DNA of 64,000 bases from Paenibacillus sp. JCM 10914 (lineage in GTDB: Bacteria; Bacillota; Bacilli; Paenibacillales; Paenibacillaceae). Made by a program: the position numbers and the translations under genes. The notes under the pieces are model-generated. The model did no database searches, was not told where the DNA came from, and saw only the letters and a list, made by a program, of their open reading frames with translations. This document shows, piece by piece, positions 62,034-64,000 of this stretch (the stretch's first letter is position 1; each line of letters opens with the position of its first letter). The stretch covers positions 48,327-112,326 of the forward strand of contig NZ_BAZR01000015.1 in assembly GCF_001315105.1 (NCBI RefSeq), written 5' to 3'.

Positions 62034-62775
62034 AAAAGGGCGGACGTTGGTGCATCGCTATGACCCTCTGAGCAAACTCATGATGCTGTTCAGTACCGCC
62101 ATCATTGCGATGGTACTGAACCAGGTCTGGCAGCAGGCGGCGTTATTGTTGTTGTGTGCCGCAGTTGCTCTGCTTGGAGCAAGGATGGCGTGGAGCAAGC
62201 TGCTGAAGGGCTTGAGAATCATTACCGTTGTAGCCGTGCCTTATTTTATTCTGACAAGTTTGACGGCTACAGGAGATACCGTCTGGTTCAAGTGGGGCTT
62301 GCTCTCTTTGAAAGTTGAAGCCATTCAGGCGGCGGCGGTCATGACGCTCCGTATGTTTACGTTGTTCCTGTCGTCGTTGATCTACATCGTGACCACGGAC
62401 CCGAGGGAGCTGGTGGCCGAATTAACCCGTCGCCTGCGAGTCCCCTACAGATTTGCTTTTGGTCTATCGGCAGCGCTGACGTTCATACCGCTCCTGGAAG
62501 AAGAGGGCCGTAATATTAAGGCAGCACAACAAGTTAGAGGACATCGGCCTCCCCGCGGGCTGGCAAACCGTGTACGGTATGGGCTGAAGTTCATAACAGC
62601 CGTTCTCCTCAATGCGCTCCGGCGCGTACAGCAGACGGCGGGGGCGATGGAGTCGAAGGGATTTGGCGCATATCCAGATCGGACGTATCGTCTGGAAGTG
62701 ATTATTCCGCGCTGGTGTCTAATATCAGCGATTATGTACGCCTTGTTCACGCTATGGGTGTGGTGGGTTGTCTAG
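62017..62775 (+). CDS. ykoC: ECF transporter T component (YkoC-like)
   Basis: 252 residues, about five membrane segments. The two EcfT motifs that contact the ATPases are present: AAQQVRGHRPP and AMESKGFGAYP. With the S component and the duplicated ATPase that follow, it forms a group I ECF importer of thiamine or HMP as in YkoEDC. Confidence 0.9.
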   Translation: MLIQYEKGRTLVHRYDPLSKLMMLFSTAIIAMVLNQVWQQAALLLLCAAVALLGARMAWSKLLKGLRIITVVAVPYFILTSLTATGDTVWFKWGLLSLKVEAIQAAAVMTLRMFTLFLSSLIYIVTTDPRELVAELTRRLRVPYRFAFGLSAALTFIPLLEEEGRNIKAAQQVRGHRPPRGLANRVRYGLKFITAVLLNALRRVQQTAGAMESKGFGAYPDRTYRLEVIIPRWCLISAIMYALFTLWVWWVV

Positions 62776-62778
62776 ATT

Positions 62779-62833
62779 GTCAACCGAAACCAAATATATT
62801 TTGGTTGACGATTGTGAATGAAGTATGTCAATA
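62779..62833 (+). promoter_or_regulatory. Promoter with overlapping inverted repeat before ykoE
   Basis: GTCAACC (62779-62785) and GGTTGAC (62803-62809) flank a second perfect dyad ACCAAA-TATAT-TTTGGT (62789-62805). The -35-like TTGACG (62805-62810) lies in its right arm, with a 17-base spacer to a weak -10 TCAATA (62828-62833). This fits repressor control. I see no TPP riboswitch here or before the T component. Confidence 0.55.
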
Positions 62834-62898
62834 TAAATGAAGCGTCGCGCGCATACATAGTTCAAGCGTTAGGCTTTAAATAGAGAGGGAGGACTACA

Positions 62899-63486
62899 TT
62901 GAATTCATCATCGACACGAAAATGGTTTGCTTTTACGACCCAGGAGATTATATTGATGGCCATGCTGGCTGCGGTAAATGCTGTAATTACCATTTACATT
63001 AGTCCGATCAACAAGATGCTTAGCAGTGTTGGCGGTCCGATTGCTACATCGACCACGACGGGCGTATATATGATTTATGGCCTACTAGCTTATTACATTA
63101 TTCGCAAGCCGGGTACGGCGGTTGTCACCTTCGCGATCGGCGGAACGATTCAAGCCTTAAGCGGTCCGGTATACGGGATTGCGGCGTGTTTTGTCGCCGC
63201 AGCATGTTATATGGTTATCGCAGAAGGAATTTTCGCGCTATACCGTCACAAGCGATGGAATGCAGGGGTCATGATGCTGGTCGGCGGTGCGATGGTGCCG
63301 CTCTGGTTCTTGTTCGCCGCCAATATGTTTGGTTACACCGCCTGGGCACCGTCCGTGCTGGTCATTGCGCTCATCGTCCGGATTCTGAGTGGCGTGGTGC
63401 TGTGCGGGCTGTTAACGAAAGTGCTGGGCGATGCGCTCGTGAAGACGGGCTTGCTGCGGCGCTTTGCCGTTGGAACGAAGGCATAA
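62899..63486 (+). CDS. ykoE: ECF transporter S component, YkoE family
   Basis: 195 residues with six membrane segments; the pattern ITIYISPINKMLSSVGGPIATSTTTGVYMIYGLLAYYIIRKPG matches YkoE, the substrate-binding unit for thiamine or its precursor hydroxymethylpyrimidine. TTG start follows GGGAGGA. Substrate specificity is from family knowledge. Confidence 0.88.
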   Translation: MNSSSTRKWFAFTTQEIILMAMLAAVNAVITIYISPINKMLSSVGGPIATSTTTGVYMIYGLLAYYIIRKPGTAVVTFAIGGTIQALSGPVYGIAACFVAAACYMVIAEGIFALYRHKRWNAGVMMLVGGAMVPLWFLFAANMFGYTAWAPSVLVIALIVRILSGVVLCGLLTKVLGDALVKTGLLRRFAVGTKA

Positions 63487-63490
63487 TCCG

Positions 63491-64000
63491 ATGCAACAAT
63501 CCATGCTGTCATGCATAGAGCTTGGTTATCGGTACGACGAGGAAGAAGAGCCGATCATTCATGAAATTGATTTGCAAGTGAGGGCCGGCGAGCGTGTAGC
63601 AATCGTAGGTGCCAGCGGAAGCGGCAAGTCTACGCTGTGCCAGCTACTGTGCGGCCTGCTTCCACGAAGTGGGGGCGGGCACCGATCCGGGCAAGTACTG
63701 TTGGCTGGGTTCGATCCGGCCGTCGCTCCGCTATCTGAGGTAGCGGCGGCGGTATGCGTGCTGCTGCAGGACCCCGATGCCCAACTGGTGCAGGGGATCG
63801 TTGAGGATGAGGCGGCGTTCGGCCCTGAGAATATGCGCGTCCCGCAAGAGGAGATTGAGGAGCGGGTCGTGCAGTCTTTGGCGGCGGTCAAGCTGTCGGA
63901 CCGTCGATCTGATCCGGTGCGGAGCCTGTCCGGCGGGCAGCGGCAGCGTACCGCATTAGCCGCGGTCCTGGCTATGCGGCCGCGGCTGTACATCTTCGAC
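63491..64000 (+). CDS. ykoD: ECF transporter ATPase (YkoD-like), cut by the window end
   Basis: Reading frame from ATG at 63491 to the window end, 170 residues visible, with no stop. Walker A VGASGSGKST, Q-loop LLQDPDAQLV, signature LSGGQRQRTALAAVLA, Walker B LYIFD at the last bases. If like YkoD it holds two ATPase halves in one chain and continues well past the window. Only 4 bases separate it from ykoE. Confidence 0.92.
   Translation, partial: MQQSMLSCIELGYRYDEEEEPIIHEIDLQVRAGERVAIVGASGSGKSTLCQLLCGLLPRSGGGHRSGQVLLAGFDPAVAPLSEVAAAVCVLLQDPDAQLVQGIVEDEAAFGPENMRVPQEEIEERVVQSLAAVKLSDRRSDPVRSLSGGQRQRTALAAVLAMRPRLYIFD

Noticed and set aside
1..64000. CRISPR arrays, tRNA or rRNA genes
   Set aside because: No regularly spaced repeats and no tRNA- or rRNA-like sequences were noticed by eye; a dedicated search was not possible.

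Overview
The window looks like a chromosome segment of a Paenibacillus-type Firmicute. The evidence is the moderate GC content, strong AGGAGG-type ribosome binding sites, frequent TTG and GTG starts, sigma-A promoters, and gene content: Bce-type peptide-resistance module, DeoR/ABC glycerophosphodiester operon, secreted chitin-active oxidase, YkoE-type thiamine transporter, YwbE. No rRNA, tRNA or CRISPR array was seen. The species assignment is inference.

Layout. 0-14 kb is a sulfur-scavenging region: a SfnB/DszC-like flavin enzyme, a membrane protein, an O-acetylhomoserine sulfhydrylase, an NtaA/SnaA/DszA-type monooxygenase, and a long operon with a CocE-type hydrolase, HAD hydrolase, dipeptide-type ABC transporter and GNAT. 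14.1-19.0 kb is a Tn554-like element (tnpA, tnpB, tnpC and a DUF3888 passenger) bounded by imperfect inverted repeats of about 65 bp; it appears to have split the terminator of the upstream GNAT gene. 19-26 kb holds a MerR/TipA-type regulator, an anti-sigma gene with a gutted sigma gene, DinB, methyltransferase, malic enzyme and a chitin-binding lytic oxidase. 26-33 kb is a DeoR-controlled glycerophosphodiester operon ending in glycerol-1-phosphate dehydrogenase. 33-41 kb has mixed metabolic and regulatory genes, UppP and DedA. 41-46 kb is a bceRSAB module with a perfect BceR-type palindrome. 46-53.5 kb is an arylsulfonate-type operon with two flavoprotein/ferredoxin (AsfAB-like) pairs, two SsuC-type permeases, a binding protein and a nitroreductase, but no ATPase. 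53.5-64 kb has a two-component system, pirin, NlpC/P60, small proteins, a free-methionine-sulfoxide reductase, a GNAT, and an ECF transporter cut by the window end.

Two observations tie the window together. First, five sulfur-related transcription units carry the same kind of short leader: a CCAGT-NN-ACTGG hairpin whose 3' arm runs into an intrinsic terminator starting GGAGA. Four of them also have a promoter followed by an ATCGGAATA-like dyad. This looks like a sulfur-responsive antitermination/attenuation system that I do not recognise. Second, eight genes are each interrupted by what looks like single missing bases (nine sites, never an extra base), which points to deletion-type sequence errors as much as to real pseudogenes; where I call a gene broken, this should be kept in mind.
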